Source: Cordylochernes scorpioides
Lineage: Eukaryota; Arthropoda; Arachnida; Pseudoscorpiones; Chernetidae
NCBI GenBank assembly: GCA_030710605.1
Contig: CP092863.1
Coordinates: 64,479,572 to 64,543,571 of the forward strand
Direction of reading: 5' to 3'
Length of the DNA: 64,000 nucleotides
Shown here piece after piece: positions 54,385 to 64,000 of the stretch; within the stretch, counting starts at the first letter, position 1; every line of letters begins with the position of its first letter. A model generated the notes under the pieces. The model saw only the letters and a program-made list of their open reading frames with translations. It did not search any database and had not been told where the DNA came from. A program made the position numbers and the translations under genes.

Positions 54385-54565
54385 CACAAGGTAATAAGAC
54401 CAAATCCAAATAAATAAATAGTGTGTGACGTTTCGGTAACAGCGTTGTTACCATCTTCAGACAAAAGTACTGAAGATGGTAACAACACTGAAATGTCACA
54501 CACTATTTATTTATTTGGATTTGGTCTTATTACCTTGTGTTTATAATCTACAATCCAAATTGTGC
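54385..54565. repeat. PLE-type inverted repeat, well preserved left half
   Basis: CACAAGGTAATAAGACCAAA to AATAGTGTGTGACG faces GTCACACACTATTTATTTA to GGTCTTATTACCTTGTG. The centre is TTCAGACAAAAGTACTGAA. Confidence 0.85.
54427..54460 (-). ncRNA. Hammerhead-like motif candidate
   Basis: Minus strand: CTGAAGA (fits CUGANGA), one extra T, hairpin GGTAACA/TGTTACC with loop ACGC, then GAAACGTC. The opposite-strand partner at about 54470-54505 has lost the second half of stem II. Confidence 0.45.
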
Positions 54566-54914
54566 CTCATCAATATAACTAACCAAGTAAAAAAGAAACC
54601 AATTTTATGTGAAGAATGAGCCATTTTTTAACACCTTGGACACCATGGACACATCCTCAATTTCTTAAAATAAACTTTCTAGCGGCCGACACAAATCACT
54701 GGTATCTTATCCCATACATTGTCCCTAACTATTAATGACTTGGATGTCAGCTGGCCCAATGTACATGTAAAACATCACATGTTTCAGCACAAGTTCAAAG
54801 CTATTGCCTGATTATCTTTCTTCATTGTTTGTTCATTTGTCTTTGTTTGAGGGCTTTTATCAATTTTCGATAGCTTTTTTTTAAAATGCACCTAGTGCAT
54901 TTACCACACAAGAT

Positions 54915-55030
54915 TACTTCTTCTTTTTTTATCTCCACTCAATCAAATTAAGGTATCAAGCTTGTATGCCGGGGAAGAGTAGAGCTCATCAATAGATGAG
55001 CCAATACAGTCAATAATGTATTTTGGAGTT
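54915..55030 (-). repeat. LINE-B 3' end
   Basis: Minus-strand copy with ATTGACTGTATTGGCTCATC and TGAGTGGAGATAAAAAAAGAAG. Confidence 0.6.
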
Positions 55031-55234
55031 GCAGGTTGAGAAACAAGATTACTTAATCACATTGCTATTGTCATTGCTTATAAACTATAACATTGCCATT
55101 TATAAACCAAAAGTTTTCAAGAGAGAGAGAGAGAGAAATTTTACTAATATATTCAAAAAGTATGAAAAAATAAAAATGGAAACCATGTAATCCTATTTCT
55201 CAACAACCATAAGAACAACCAATTACCAAAAAAA

Positions 55235-55556
55235 AATCAGATTTAATCTATGAAGTGAAATGTGACCAATGCTATGTAGGACAAACATCCAGAACTTTAA
55301 AAGAAAGAATGAAAAACATGAAAACGTTTTAAAATGGGATAAAATTGAGAATTCTGCACTTGTAGAACATAGAAAAATGACAGGGCATAATAATTTTAAC
55401 CTAAAAGAAACAAAGATACTAGATTATGAGAAAAATTATTTTAAGAGAAAATTTAAAGAAGCCTTTTTCATTCAAAAGAAATGTGCTACAATTAACAGAA
55501 TGGAAGAAAGAGGAAATATTAATGATATTTATAGATATGCTTTTAATTATATCTAA
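55235..55556 (+). pseudogene. Penelope-like element GIY-YIG endonuclease, one frameshift
   Basis: First frame: LIYEVKCDQCYVGQTSRTL then KERM, stopping at 55331. Second frame: ENSALVEHRKMTGHNNFNLK, ILDYEKNYFKRKFKEAFFIQ, ending YAFNYI at 55556. This is the CxxC..YVGQTSR...EH...TGH...EAFFIQK order of PLE GIY-YIG domains. A PLE-type terminal piece (CTGAAGATGCTGTTACTGAAACATC) follows at 55710, so the element and its terminal repeat are together here. Confidence 0.85.
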
Positions 55557-55853
55557 AAAAAAAGTGTTTTTTTCCACTTTTAATTCTAAGAATAATATTA
55601 TGCATTTCTCAGAAAACCTTATTATTATGCTATCTTGTTTTGCATTACACACTTGATAACAGTAACTATTTAAAACATGCTGTGGTAAAATTTCTCATTC
55701 AATACTTTTGTCTGAAGATGCTGTTACTGAAACATCACACACTATTTATTTATTTGGTCTTATTACCTTGTGTTTAAACTCTCAAAGTTTGTTAGAAGAT
55801 ATTGAGTATGTGAAAAATCGAAAAAAATAAAAATATGTTTTTTATATTGAGTA

Positions 55854-56315
55854 CTAGCGGATGTACTCGGCTTCGCCCGGGTTTTACCCGAGTAAAGGTT
55901 TGTCTAACGAATCTCTCGAAAAAGTGAACATTTTTTCCCGGTCCCTTGAAAAATACTCGATAAGTTGAATAAAATCAATATTAATTGGTTCCCTCAGTAA
56001 TTGGAAGTTAAAGGAATAGTATCTTGCCTTGGAATTGAATCATTATTCTTGTCTCATTTTGTCTTTCCTAATTTTCTACATTACAAAATCATTGTATCAT
56101 CATAATAATATATAGAGCAGATTGTTGAATTATAACAGATAAATTAGAATATTTATCTTGATTATTTTTAGGCGAAAAGTTATTTCAAAAATTTTATTTG
56201 CTAGAAACCTTCCCAGTACTATACTTAATAACTTCCCAAAGTTTCATGGCGGTCCAATGAATGGTTTGGTCAGGCATAAAGGACACACACATACATTCAT
56301 TTTTATATATATAGA
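55854..56315 (-). mobile_element. Helitron-like element, both ends
   Basis: On the minus strand it starts after A with TCTATATATATAAAAATG (56315) and ends with a CCCGGGCGAAGCC hairpin, then GAGTACATCCGCTAG before T (55854). 462 bp, non-autonomous. Confidence 0.75.
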
Positions 56316-56671
56316 TATAATGGCAAGTTCCTCTTTGTATAAAAGACTGTTTATCACACTAAGATAGTGGCAGAAACTTTTATCTTAAAATAAATATTTA
56401 TAGAAATATAGCTTATCTGACAATATTTACTTTATTTTTCCTTTTACTTTTTAGCCATTGTCTATATAGTATATCAAATATGAATTTATATTTTGTACAA
56501 TCTCAATTAAAAAATTTAATATAGACTTTAAAAAAAAATAAAATACACTAGTTTAATCTTTTTTTTTTAGTTTTTATTCATTATTTCAAACACACACTAT
56601 AGATTATACTTTCTTCCAAATATCTATTTTGAAATGTATATAGTATTTGGAAGAAATGCCTGTGGAAAACT

Positions 56672-56790
56672 TCTTCTTTCTTATCTCCACTCAATCATAT
56701 TAGGATATCAAGCTTGTAGAGCTTGTTGATGGTGTCTGCTGGGGATGAGTAGAGTTCATCAATGGACGAGTTAATACAGTCAATGATGTG
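56672..56790 (-). repeat. LINE-B 3' end, head-to-head with the next copy
   Basis: Minus-strand copy from CATTGACTGTATTAACTCGT to TGAGTGGAGATAAGAAAGAAG. Confidence 0.6.
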
Positions 56791-56960
56791 TGTGGTCATC
56801 TACGGACAATGACTTTCCAGAATGGTTGCAGGGTTTTCCCACTATGTACTAAGTGTAATTCTCAGCCTGCAACCCCAAGACATATTATTGACTGTATTGA
56901 CTCATCCATTGATGAGCTCTACTCTTACCCGGCAGACACCATCAACAAGCTTTACAAGCA
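56788..56960 (+). pseudogene. LINE-B ORF2 C-terminal fragment
   Basis: CGHLRTMTFQNGCRVFPLCT, then CNSQPATPRHIIDCID and SSIDELYSYPADTINKLYK in one frame, cut off by a PLE-type repeat before its 3' end. Confidence 0.78.
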
Positions 56961-57000
56961 AAAGAAAATAAGACCTAATCCAAAAAATTTATTAATGTGT

Positions 57001-57034
57001 GACGTTTCGGCAACAACATTGTCACCATCATCAG
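57001..57034 (-). ncRNA. Hammerhead-like motif candidate
   Basis: Minus strand: CTGATGA, extra T, stem GGTGACAA/TTGTTGCC with wobble pairs, GAAACGTC. Confidence 0.45.
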
Positions 57035-57053
57035 ACAAAAGAATAAATGATGT

Positions 57054-57087
57054 CTGATGATGGTGACAATGTTGTTGCCGAAACGTC
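57054..57087 (+). ncRNA. Hammerhead-like motif candidate
   Basis: Same 34-base core as 57001-57034 on the opposite strand, so a transcript in either direction contains one intact core. Confidence 0.45.
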
Positions 57088-57269
57088 ACACACTAATAAA
57101 TTATTTGGATTAGGTCTTATTTTCTTTTATTATAATCTATAATCCAAATTGTGCTTTATCAAGCTTTACAAGCTGGATTGCTTGCTGATTTTGTTAAATA
57201 GTAAAGGCAGGGATGATTATGTATTATGAAAATATTTTCTGCAATTTCTAACAGGATGGAAAGTATATA

Positions 57270-57435
57270 CAGTTAAACCTGTCGCCTCCTCTTGGGACTC
57301 ACCAGGGTGCTATAGAGAGGAAGTGCTATAGACAGGTCACTTTTAATGTAAAATGTTTACATTTCAATGTTTAAAATCGGGCGCTATAGAGAGGAAGGCA
57401 CTATTTAGAGGGGGCGCTATAGACAGGTTTAACTG
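57270..57435. repeat. MITE family B copy
   Basis: CAGTTAAACCTGTCGCC to GACAGGTTTAACTG, TA-flanked. Confidence 0.85.
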
Positions 57436-57714
57436 TATTATAATTACAATTTAAAATTGCACATTTTTGAAAATGATTATTTTTTTTATTAAAAAAAAAA
57501 AAATTATTATAAAAATAACTCAATATGAACATGGTCCAGTGACCCATGCAACTCGGGAATCCAACGACCTCAAAGTGTTAATTTGGGTTTGGTCTTATTA
57601 CCATGTGATTCTAACCTCTAATCCAAATTGTATCTTATCATGAATAATAAAGCACAATTTGGATTATAGATTATAAACACAAGGTAATATGACCAAATCC
57701 AAATAAATAAATAG

Positions 57715-57960
57715 TCCATTTCTGAGATTCCTTCCTTTAGTGCTGCGTATATAAGCAGAATCGTCCAATACAGTATTAGAGCTCTGAGAAGCGGTCTGGT
57801 GGATTAAATTGGCAAAACCGCTGGGAGGGTTCACCACTGATGAGCCAAGCCCTCCCAATATATTTTTTCATCGCAGTAAGGGTAGTAGAAGTTTATATTA
57901 TGTATAAAAGAAACAGTCGTGCTTTTAAATCCTTTCATTTTATATGTATAGATGGCGCGT
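57715..57960 (-). repeat. MITE family C copy, with GATGGCGCG end
   Basis: TTAGAGCTCT, CTGGGAGGGTTCACCACTGA and GTAAGGGTAGTAGAAG in order, ending TATAGATGGCGCG at 57945-57957, the complement of the CGCGCCATCT found beside the 43088 foldback. Confidence 0.7.
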
Positions 57961-58177
57961 TATTGCTTTGTGTTAAATAAATAGTGTGTGACGTTTCCAT
58001 CAATGGATGAGTCAATACAGTCAATAATGTGTTTTGGGATTGTAGGTTGAGATTTGTTTATCTACTATCATGTGAGAATATAGACAATGATACATGTTTG
58101 GATCCTTTTACTTTATCTTATCATGAAAAAAAAAATGTATTCAAATATTAGGCTAACAAGACTTATTGCTACTAAAT

Positions 58178-58390
58178 CTGTGCAACAACAAGAACAACAA
58201 GCTTTATTAAGACATTTTAGTCTTAAACAGATTGTCCAAGCACAGAAATGTAGGATACAGGCAGGAAAAACAGTAATAGTACCAGTAATCAGCAATGTAC
58301 AACAACAAAAAGCTTTATTAAGACCTTTTAGTCTTATACAGATTCTCCAAGCACACAGAAATGTAGGGTACAGGCAGGAAAAACAGTAAT
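58178..58390 (+). repeat. Tandem duplication of about 118 bp
   Basis: GCTTTATTAAGAC...TTTTAGTCTTA...CAGATT...CAAGCACA...GGCAGGAAAAACAGTAAT occurs at 58200-58275 and again at 58312-58390 with small changes. No coding function is apparent. Confidence 0.7.
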
Positions 58391-58639
58391 AATACCATGA
58401 TAAGGCACAATTTGGATTATAGATTATAAACACAAGGTAATAAGATTTATTTATTTGGATTTGGTCCTATTACCTTGTGTAGTAATAATACCAGTAATAT
58501 ATGCAATGTTATTATTATTATTTTTTTTAATTAATCAAAATTAACGGTACAGTAGAGCCTACTTGATAACCGCGCTAGAGGACACTTCTCTTGAAAGAAC
58601 AGAGATATGCATTTGCAAAATTATTAATGTCATTATTAG

Positions 58640-58745
58640 TGTCAAGCTTGTAAAGCTTGTTGATGGTGTTTGCTGGGGATGAGTAGAGCTCATCAATGGA
58701 TGAGTCAATACAGTCAATGATGTAGTTTGGGGTTGCAGGTTGAGA
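58640..58745 (-). repeat. LINE-B 3' fragment
   Basis: Contains GTCAAGCTTGTAAAGCTTGT and GAGCTCATCAATGGATGAGT on the plus strand (complement of the LINE-B C-terminal region). Confidence 0.6.
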
Positions 58746-59210
58746 ATGGTTTATCTACTATCATATGTGGTAATATAGACAATGATTCATTACTTGTTTG
58801 GATGCTTTTACTTTATTTATTTATAAATTTTAAAAAAATTAGTAGTGCCAAAAATATATATAAAAGTTGAAAACTATATTTTATTTATAAATTCAATTGC
58901 CAACATTCAATAAAATTTGTATTAATTATGATTTGGCAATGTGTTTCCTTTCAATAATATCATCAAATATTATCTCTACAGACCTTACTGCAATGATAAA
59001 AGTTATTGAATGAGAGGGCTTGACTCATCAGTAGTGAACTCTCTCAGCAGTGTCACTAAATTAATCTCTAGATATCTCTACTATTGTATTGGATTGGAAT
59101 ATACCCTGTATTTTCTATGGAAGACAGCTTATAGGTCTGTAATTGCATCGACCAAATCTCAACAGCAAAAAATGATCTCATATTAAAGTTATATTAGCAA
59201 ACTATATTTA

Positions 59211-59707
59211 TCTATATTAATAAAATGCAAATTTCATAAGTGGTGTTCGCTAAAAACTTTCGTTACAATGCATCAATTTCGACCAAATTTTCAACATTTA
59301 TGTAAAACGAGATGGAGCAGGTTTTGCTTAACATCAAAATATTTTTCCCTAACATTAACATGCGTAACTTAGCTGTTCGATAACTTAGCTGTTATCGATT
59401 AAATACAAAAAAATCAACAGAGTTAATTTTATTTATATATAAATACAAAAAAAAAAATTCAGCAATTCATTCAACTCAATCTAAAAAAATATTCAAAACA
59501 AGCAATTTTAAGATAACACCATATGTAAAACAGTCGGCCAAGAAAACAACAACGATATTACATCTTTCTCACATATTCACACACAATCTTGATTAATAAT
59601 TAAAACTAATCTTTAACATTGTTTATTATACTTCATAATATATAATATTCGTTAGGCAAACTTTCACTCGGATAAAACCCGGGCGAAGCCGGGTACACAT
59701 CCGCTAG
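59211..59707 (+). mobile_element. Helitron-like element, both ends
   Basis: Starts TCTATATTAATAAAATG after A (59210) and ends with hairpin CCCGGGCGAAGCCGGG, then TACACATCCGCTAG before T (59708). 497 bp without coding content; ends match 55854-56315. Confidence 0.75.
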
Positions 59708-61590
59708 TAATTAATAAATTTATATTTAATTAAATAATAATAATATATAATAATTTAATGTGGCATTCTGCTATCCAAAATGTTCATGTAAGCATAGTCA
59801 GGATATGCCTTTTTTGTTTTTAATATAAATGTATTTTTTTTTAAATATATATAATAGTGTTAATTTGAAAAATATCAAATTTTACTCTATTTTTAATTCT
59901 AAAAATTAAGTCCAAAACTAAAACTAATATCCATTAAAGTTTGGTTATGCTGAGTCAAATACATAAATAATAATCAAACTTAAAATACGTTTTACAATTG
60001 AGCTATTCCCTAACACGCTTTTATTTTAAGCTAAAAGGTCCTAGACAAACAAAATGGGTCGGCAACCACCATTGAGTAGTCTTCTGTTTACAAATAGCCT
60101 GCTTCTTGAGAATACTTTATTTTTATTCTAATACTATTAATATAATTCTTTTTTTTTTTTTTTTTTAATAAATTGGAAACGATTATTGATGTTTCTCAAT
60201 ATCAACAGGAAACAAAATTATTAGGTTTATCGCTTTTATCTTTAGAATTTTCATTAATGTGAATGCTTTTGTATTCGATTTCTATAAATTTCTAAATATC
60301 AAGAGATAAGATATATTTTAAATTTCTATTTTATTATATTGAAAACTTGCTGAGAAAATTAAAACTTGAATGTATTTTTAAAAATAAGAAAAAAAATTCA
60401 AAAATATACAATTATTTGCTCAAAATGTTTACGACTATTAGAAAATGTCTATTTGGAACCCTAAACTTATAAATATGTGTTACTTACCCTTTTATTTTCT
60501 TAAATTCACGTTCTAGTCTGTTCCAAACAAAAACCTAAACAAATAAACGAGGAACTACGCAATAAGATTGCTGTAAACCATTAGTTGACATGTATTATAA
60601 CGCGCTAAAACATAACTCCATAAAAGCTTCAAAGAAATCACAAACTATATAATGTTTTTAAAGTATTATCATTATTAATTGATGTGTCTTCAATCAAAAT
60701 GTTATTAAAATTTGTAATGGAATTGAAATAAATCTGACAATATATATGAGAAAGTGCGCATTGATATGTGCTAAATGATGTCAATTTTGACTTGTCAGCT
60801 GTATGGTGACTATAGGAAGAAAATATCGATCCGGAATTTTCTGCATATTTCAAACATTTACCACTTACCACTATTATTTTTGAAATCGAAATTTATAAAT
60901 TCTTTAGAATTCAAGAAGAAAATAAGTTTATCTGTCAAACAAGCCTAAATTTAAAGAATTGATACGAAAAAAAAAAAACTGGAAAATTTTGCTTATAATT
61001 GGAATACAATTTAAGAATTATAAAAAAATTTCACTATCAAACCAGAAAATATTTCAGTTTTTTTTTAGCTCATACTTTTAGGACAATTCTTTTCGAAATA
61101 ATTCCTAATAAATAAAACTAATCAATGATTTAAAAATGAAGTTTTATTATTAGAAGTTATTAGAAATATGACATAAATGAAAAATCTAAAATTAAATAAT
61201 TAAAGTTTTAAAATGAACGTTTTACGAAATTGTATCGACTTATTTTTCAAAATATAAAATGCATTTTTATACACAATTCCCAAAAATATATATATATTTT
61301 TTAATGAAAGTTTTAATATCATCATCAGGTATGAAAGATTTATAAACCAATAGATCAAAGTATTTTCAAAAGTATAATTTAATTAATATTGCCTTGTATA
61401 ATAGCATCATATTTAAGCACTGTTTCTTCATGTGATTTCATTTTGTCATTATCTAATAAAATTATTCTGTAATCTCTCTTATTAAATACCTACAGCACAA
61501 AATAATTCAGGATAAATTTTATAAAATATTTCTGATATAGGCTTAGCAAAATACGATGTTCCTTTTTAAGGATTTCTAGTTGTTTTTGTA
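59708..61590. other. AT-rich DNA without recognisable features
   Basis: Mostly A/T-rich sequence. A 77-codon minus-strand frame at 60638-60871 has no recognisable domain. Confidence 0.6.
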
Positions 61591-61598
61591 CTCACGTA

Positions 61599-61780
61599 TG
61601 TTGTAGTTACGAGGACATCCCTTTAGATAAAAAACAAATATATATTTATTTAAGGAACGACTTGTTCCAAAACAAATATTGTTAAAACAAGCTAGCGGTA
61701 AAACATAACAGAAAGGTTGAAGGTAGAAGTTGGAAGTGACGTCAGCATCGATGATGATTAAAGTCAAAGTTTGCGTAACA
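61599..61780 (-). repeat. 3' LTR of a Copia-type element
   Basis: On the minus strand it begins TGTTACGCAAACTTTG directly after a purine tract (AAGGAGGGAAT) and ends GTAACTACAACA: 182 bp, TG...CA. It contains CTTAAATAAATATATATTTG, a likely poly(A) region. Confidence 0.85.
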
Positions 61781-61789
61781 ATTCCCTCC

Positions 61790-61987
61790 TTACTTTGTCT
61801 TTACTCCCACGATGCTGAGGTTCTCCAGGTGTTTCTTCATCTGGTCTCGGGATAGGTCCTTTGTGAAGATATCCGCCTCCAGGTCCTGAGATGGCTTGTA
61901 AAGAAGGCAGATGTCTCTGGATTCATAACAGTCTCTTATGAAGTGGTACTTTCTGTTGATATGTATTGCGATTTCACCGCCACTCTG
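61790..61987 (-). pseudogene. Copia Pol C terminus (RNase H end)
   Basis: Minus-strand frame reads SGGEIAIHINRKYHFIRDC, then LYKPSQDLEADIFTKDLSRD and ends GVKTK before TAA. The HFIR...ADIFTK...L pattern is the RNase H end of Ty1/Copia Pol, a few bases before the LTR. The frame is truncated upstream where the BEL/Pao LTR begins. Confidence 0.88.
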
Positions 61988-62251
61988 TGTTGTGACGACG
62001 ATCTAAATTCTATAGAGGTAGTCACTCACCTCTATTCTTGGTCGGCGGGGTTGAAGGTTCAAAGTTAAGGCGTCGTTGTTTATAACACTTTTAAAATATA
62101 CGACGAAAACAGGAGGGAAAACTATATTTATTACAATTTAAGAAATAAGTAAAGTATTATTTAAATATTTACACTAAAAGATATTTATAAAAAGAGAATC
62201 GTAGATCAGGGCAAATTCTAGTGTTCGAAAAAGTTGTTTACAAGTTCTACA
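61988..62251 (-). repeat. Probable 3' LTR of BEL/Pao element
   Basis: Lies between the BEL/Pao stop codon and the Copia remnant. On the minus strand it starts TGTAGAACTTG and ends CGTCACAACA, about 264 bp, preceded by a short purine-rich tract (GAGGAAATAA). The other LTR is outside the window, so the borders are inferred. Confidence 0.6.
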
Positions 62252-62268
62252 GTTGTTATTTCCTCATT

Positions 62269-64000
62269 TTACCGCTGCATCCCCGTGGCCGCTTCCGCCG
62301 GCTTCCCATTGGCTGCTTCGGACGTCTTCTTTTCCAACATTTCTCCCACCTTTGAGTTGGCGTCTCGACGACTCAAACATGGGAAGGAAAAGTTCAGTAG
62401 ATCCAATCGGTTGGGTCTCTTGATGGGCCGTCCGTAACTTGACACAACATTCGGGGTATCAATGTGATGTTGCTCTTGCTGTGAAGTCAAAGGGTCCTCT
62501 TCAGTTGTCAATCGAACTTCTTGTGTGGGAGATCGCTCCGTTAGAGGGTCTCGACATCTTATCTCGGGCGTTATCTCTAAATTGTAGAGTTTTTGAATAG
62601 GTCGTATTTTATCACCTGATGAAGTTTTCACTTTCGCAACCCTCACAAGTCCGTCTTTTCCTGGATAGAGTTGGATTATTCTGGCTAACGGCCAGTGTAG
62701 TCTCTTTAAACTCTCTTGTCCAATGAGTACCATGTCTCCCACCTTGAGTGGTATGGTAGTCTTCAGGCGTCTCGTTTCTTGTCTCAGGAATCCAAAATAT
62801 TCGATACGAAATCGTTCTCTAAGATCTTCTCGTACACGTTTGATATATTGATATTTGCGGGAGAGGGTTTGGTTATCAATCAAGTCCAGGTCTGGAACGC
62901 CAACCTCTCTGACCTCATGTAAGAACAACGAAGGTGTCAATGGAGCGAGATCCTCACTTTCTTCAGTTAGGTAGGTCAGTGGGCGTGTGTTCATCAAGCT
63001 TTCGACGTCACACATCACCGTGGAAAGTTCTTCATATCCCAAGGAGGTTTGACCGAGAATCCTAAAGAGCAATTGTTTCATCATTCCAATCAAACGCTCC
63101 CACCATCCACCCCACCAAGGAGCACCAGGCGGTATGAATTTCCAGGTGATGTTTTTCAATGTGGGATCACATTTTAATCTCGAAAAATCAATCTTCTTTA
63201 AAGCATTAGCCATACCTTTGAAATTAGTCCCATTATCCGAATACACAATCAATGGTCGGCCTCTTCGAGCAATAAATCGGCGGAAAGCTTGGAGGAAGGC
63301 TTCCATAGACAAAGATGTCACAAGTTCCAGATGAACTCCTCTATACACTGCACATGTGAAGATGACAATCCATGCTTTCTTCTTATTCTTTAAGATAAGA
63401 TGTCCAGTTAGATCAACTCCTACTATTTCGAAAACTGCAGCATCTCGTACTCTGTCTTCTGGTAATGATGTTGACTCGACGGTAGCTGGTGTCGCGGTGA
63501 ATCTTTTACAGCGAATGCATTGATTGATGATCTTCTTGACGGTTTTCCTGGATCTTAGTATCCAATAGTTTTCTCTCAGAATACCGAGGAGAGTTTGTAG
63601 ACCGGCGTGCCCGTGGGTTTCATGGTTCCACCTGATGAGCAAAGAAACCAAAAAGTGATCTGAGGGCAATAAAATGGGCATTCTAAAATTAGCAAAATCT
63701 TCTCTTCTGCAAATTTTAGTTTTTATTCTCAAAATCCCTGAAGAGTCTACTAGCAACTTAAAGCCTTGTAGTTTCTTATCTTCATGCCCTGAAAACGATT
63801 CTCTCTGGATAAGTCTTATCAGTATTATTTCTGACTTAGTGATTTCCTCTGTACTGAGATCTTCTGAAATTATCTTTCTTCTATCAATCTTGGCGTTGTT
63901 GAAGAATCTGTATATCCAGGCGGTGATTCGTACTATTCTCAAAAAATGGGAATAACGTCCAAATAAATTTTCATTTTCTCTTGTCGTACACAAGGTGTTC
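62269..64000 (-). CDS. pol: BEL/Pao Pol, C-terminal part with integrase (runs off the window)
   Basis: An open frame of at least 574 residues (numbered from the ATG at 63993; the true start lies beyond the window). It has an integrase zinc site with His124/His129 and Cys159/Cys162 (QCIRC), catalytic Asp194 (VGVDLTG), Asp253 (YSDNGTNF) and Glu299 (WWERLIGMMK), and the PWWGGWWER motif typical of BEL/Pao. After it come GDMVLIG and WPLARIIQLYPGKDGLVR, the usual chromodomain-like tail. No stops or frameshifts, so the element may be intact. It reads toward the Copia remnant. Confidence 0.95.
   Translation of the reverse strand, partial: NTLCTTRENENLFGRYSHFLRIVRITAWIYRFFNNAKIDRRKIISEDLSTEEITKSEIILIRLIQRESFSGHEDKKLQGFKLLVDSSGILRIKTKICRREDFANFRMPILLPSDHFLVSLLIRWNHETHGHAGLQTLLGILRENYWILRSRKTVKKIINQCIRCKRFTATPATVESTSLPEDRVRDAAVFEIVGVDLTGHLILKNKKKAWIVIFTCAVYRGVHLELVTSLSMEAFLQAFRRFIARRGRPLIVYSDNGTNFKGMANALKKIDFSRLKCDPTLKNITWKFIPPGAPWWGGWWERLIGMMKQLLFRILGQTSLGYEELSTVMCDVESLMNTRPLTYLTEESEDLAPLTPSLFLHEVREVGVPDLDLIDNQTLSRKYQYIKRVREDLRERFRIEYFGFLRQETRRLKTTIPLKVGDMVLIGQESLKRLHWPLARIIQLYPGKDGLVRVAKVKTSSGDKIRPIQKLYNLEITPEIRCRDPLTERSPTQEVRLTTEEDPLTSQQEQHHIDTPNVVSSYGRPIKRPNRLDLLNFSFPCLSRRDANSKVGEMLEKKTSEAANGKPAEAATGMQR

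Larger units (their letters stand above)
56962..57150. repeat. PLE-type inverted repeat with two facing hammerhead-like cores
   Basis: AGAAAATAAGACCTAATCCA through GTGTGACG faces CGTCACACACTA through TGGATTAGGTCTTATTTTCT. The centre is an AAAGAATAAATGA spacer. Both arms are nearly exact complements. Confidence 0.9.

Overview
This window looks like AT-rich animal nuclear DNA, most likely from an invertebrate; I cannot name the species. It has spliced exons with GT/AG borders, long introns, and dense transposable elements of classes typical of invertebrates: Gypsy, BEL/Pao and Copia LTR elements, Penelope-like elements (PLEs), APE-type LINEs, mariner, pogo/Tigger-like MITEs, Helitrons and a tRNA-derived SINE. 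There are no bacterial features. Two 100-N scaffold gaps lie at 30555-30654 and 52700-52799.

The dominant structure is an imperfect inverted duplication centred on the first gap. The sequence from 1 to about 29270 is mirrored by 30655-42766. Each arm carries the 3' half of a gene I identify as DUS2, the tRNA-dihydrouridine(20) synthase with a C-terminal double-stranded-RNA-binding domain. The left copy is on the minus strand (exons 30357-30478, 27695-27880, 21766-21853, 20463-20530, 15485-15605). The right copy is on the plus strand (31656-31841, 33189-33276, 33930-33997, 38321-38441). All intron phases agree. In the four shared exons (463 nt) I count 11 differences, of which only one changes an amino acid, while the introns are roughly 10-20% different and carry different TE insertions. 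The 5' halves of both genes would lie in or beyond the gap. The arrangement could be a head-to-head misjoin of two haplotype contigs or a real, old inverted gene duplication.

The left arm is longer because of insertions that the right arm lacks. These include a 10.6-kb insertion at 3328-13905 (4-bp target duplication), which holds a nested gag-only LTR element (5633-7616), and a complete, apparently very young Gypsy element at 22517-27545 (two 317-bp LTRs that look identical, an intact 1480-residue Gag-Pol, CTGGG target duplication, and the empty site visible in the other arm). A 1.4-kb pogo-like element (17780-19191) and a tRNA-like sequence inside an inverted-repeat element also appear only on the left. 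The right arm has its own decayed mariner (36835-38154).

From 42767 to 61590 the window is a TE graveyard: a 351-bp foldback with 166-bp arms that look identical, PLE GIY-YIG remnants, many LINE 3' ends, Helitrons, and PLE-type inverted repeats carrying hammerhead-like cores. Two exon-like open stretches of unknown identity (51069-51170 plus, 53460-53708 minus) may belong to host genes. The right end (61599-64000, minus strand) is a BEL/Pao element that appears to be inserted into the RNase H region of a Copia element.
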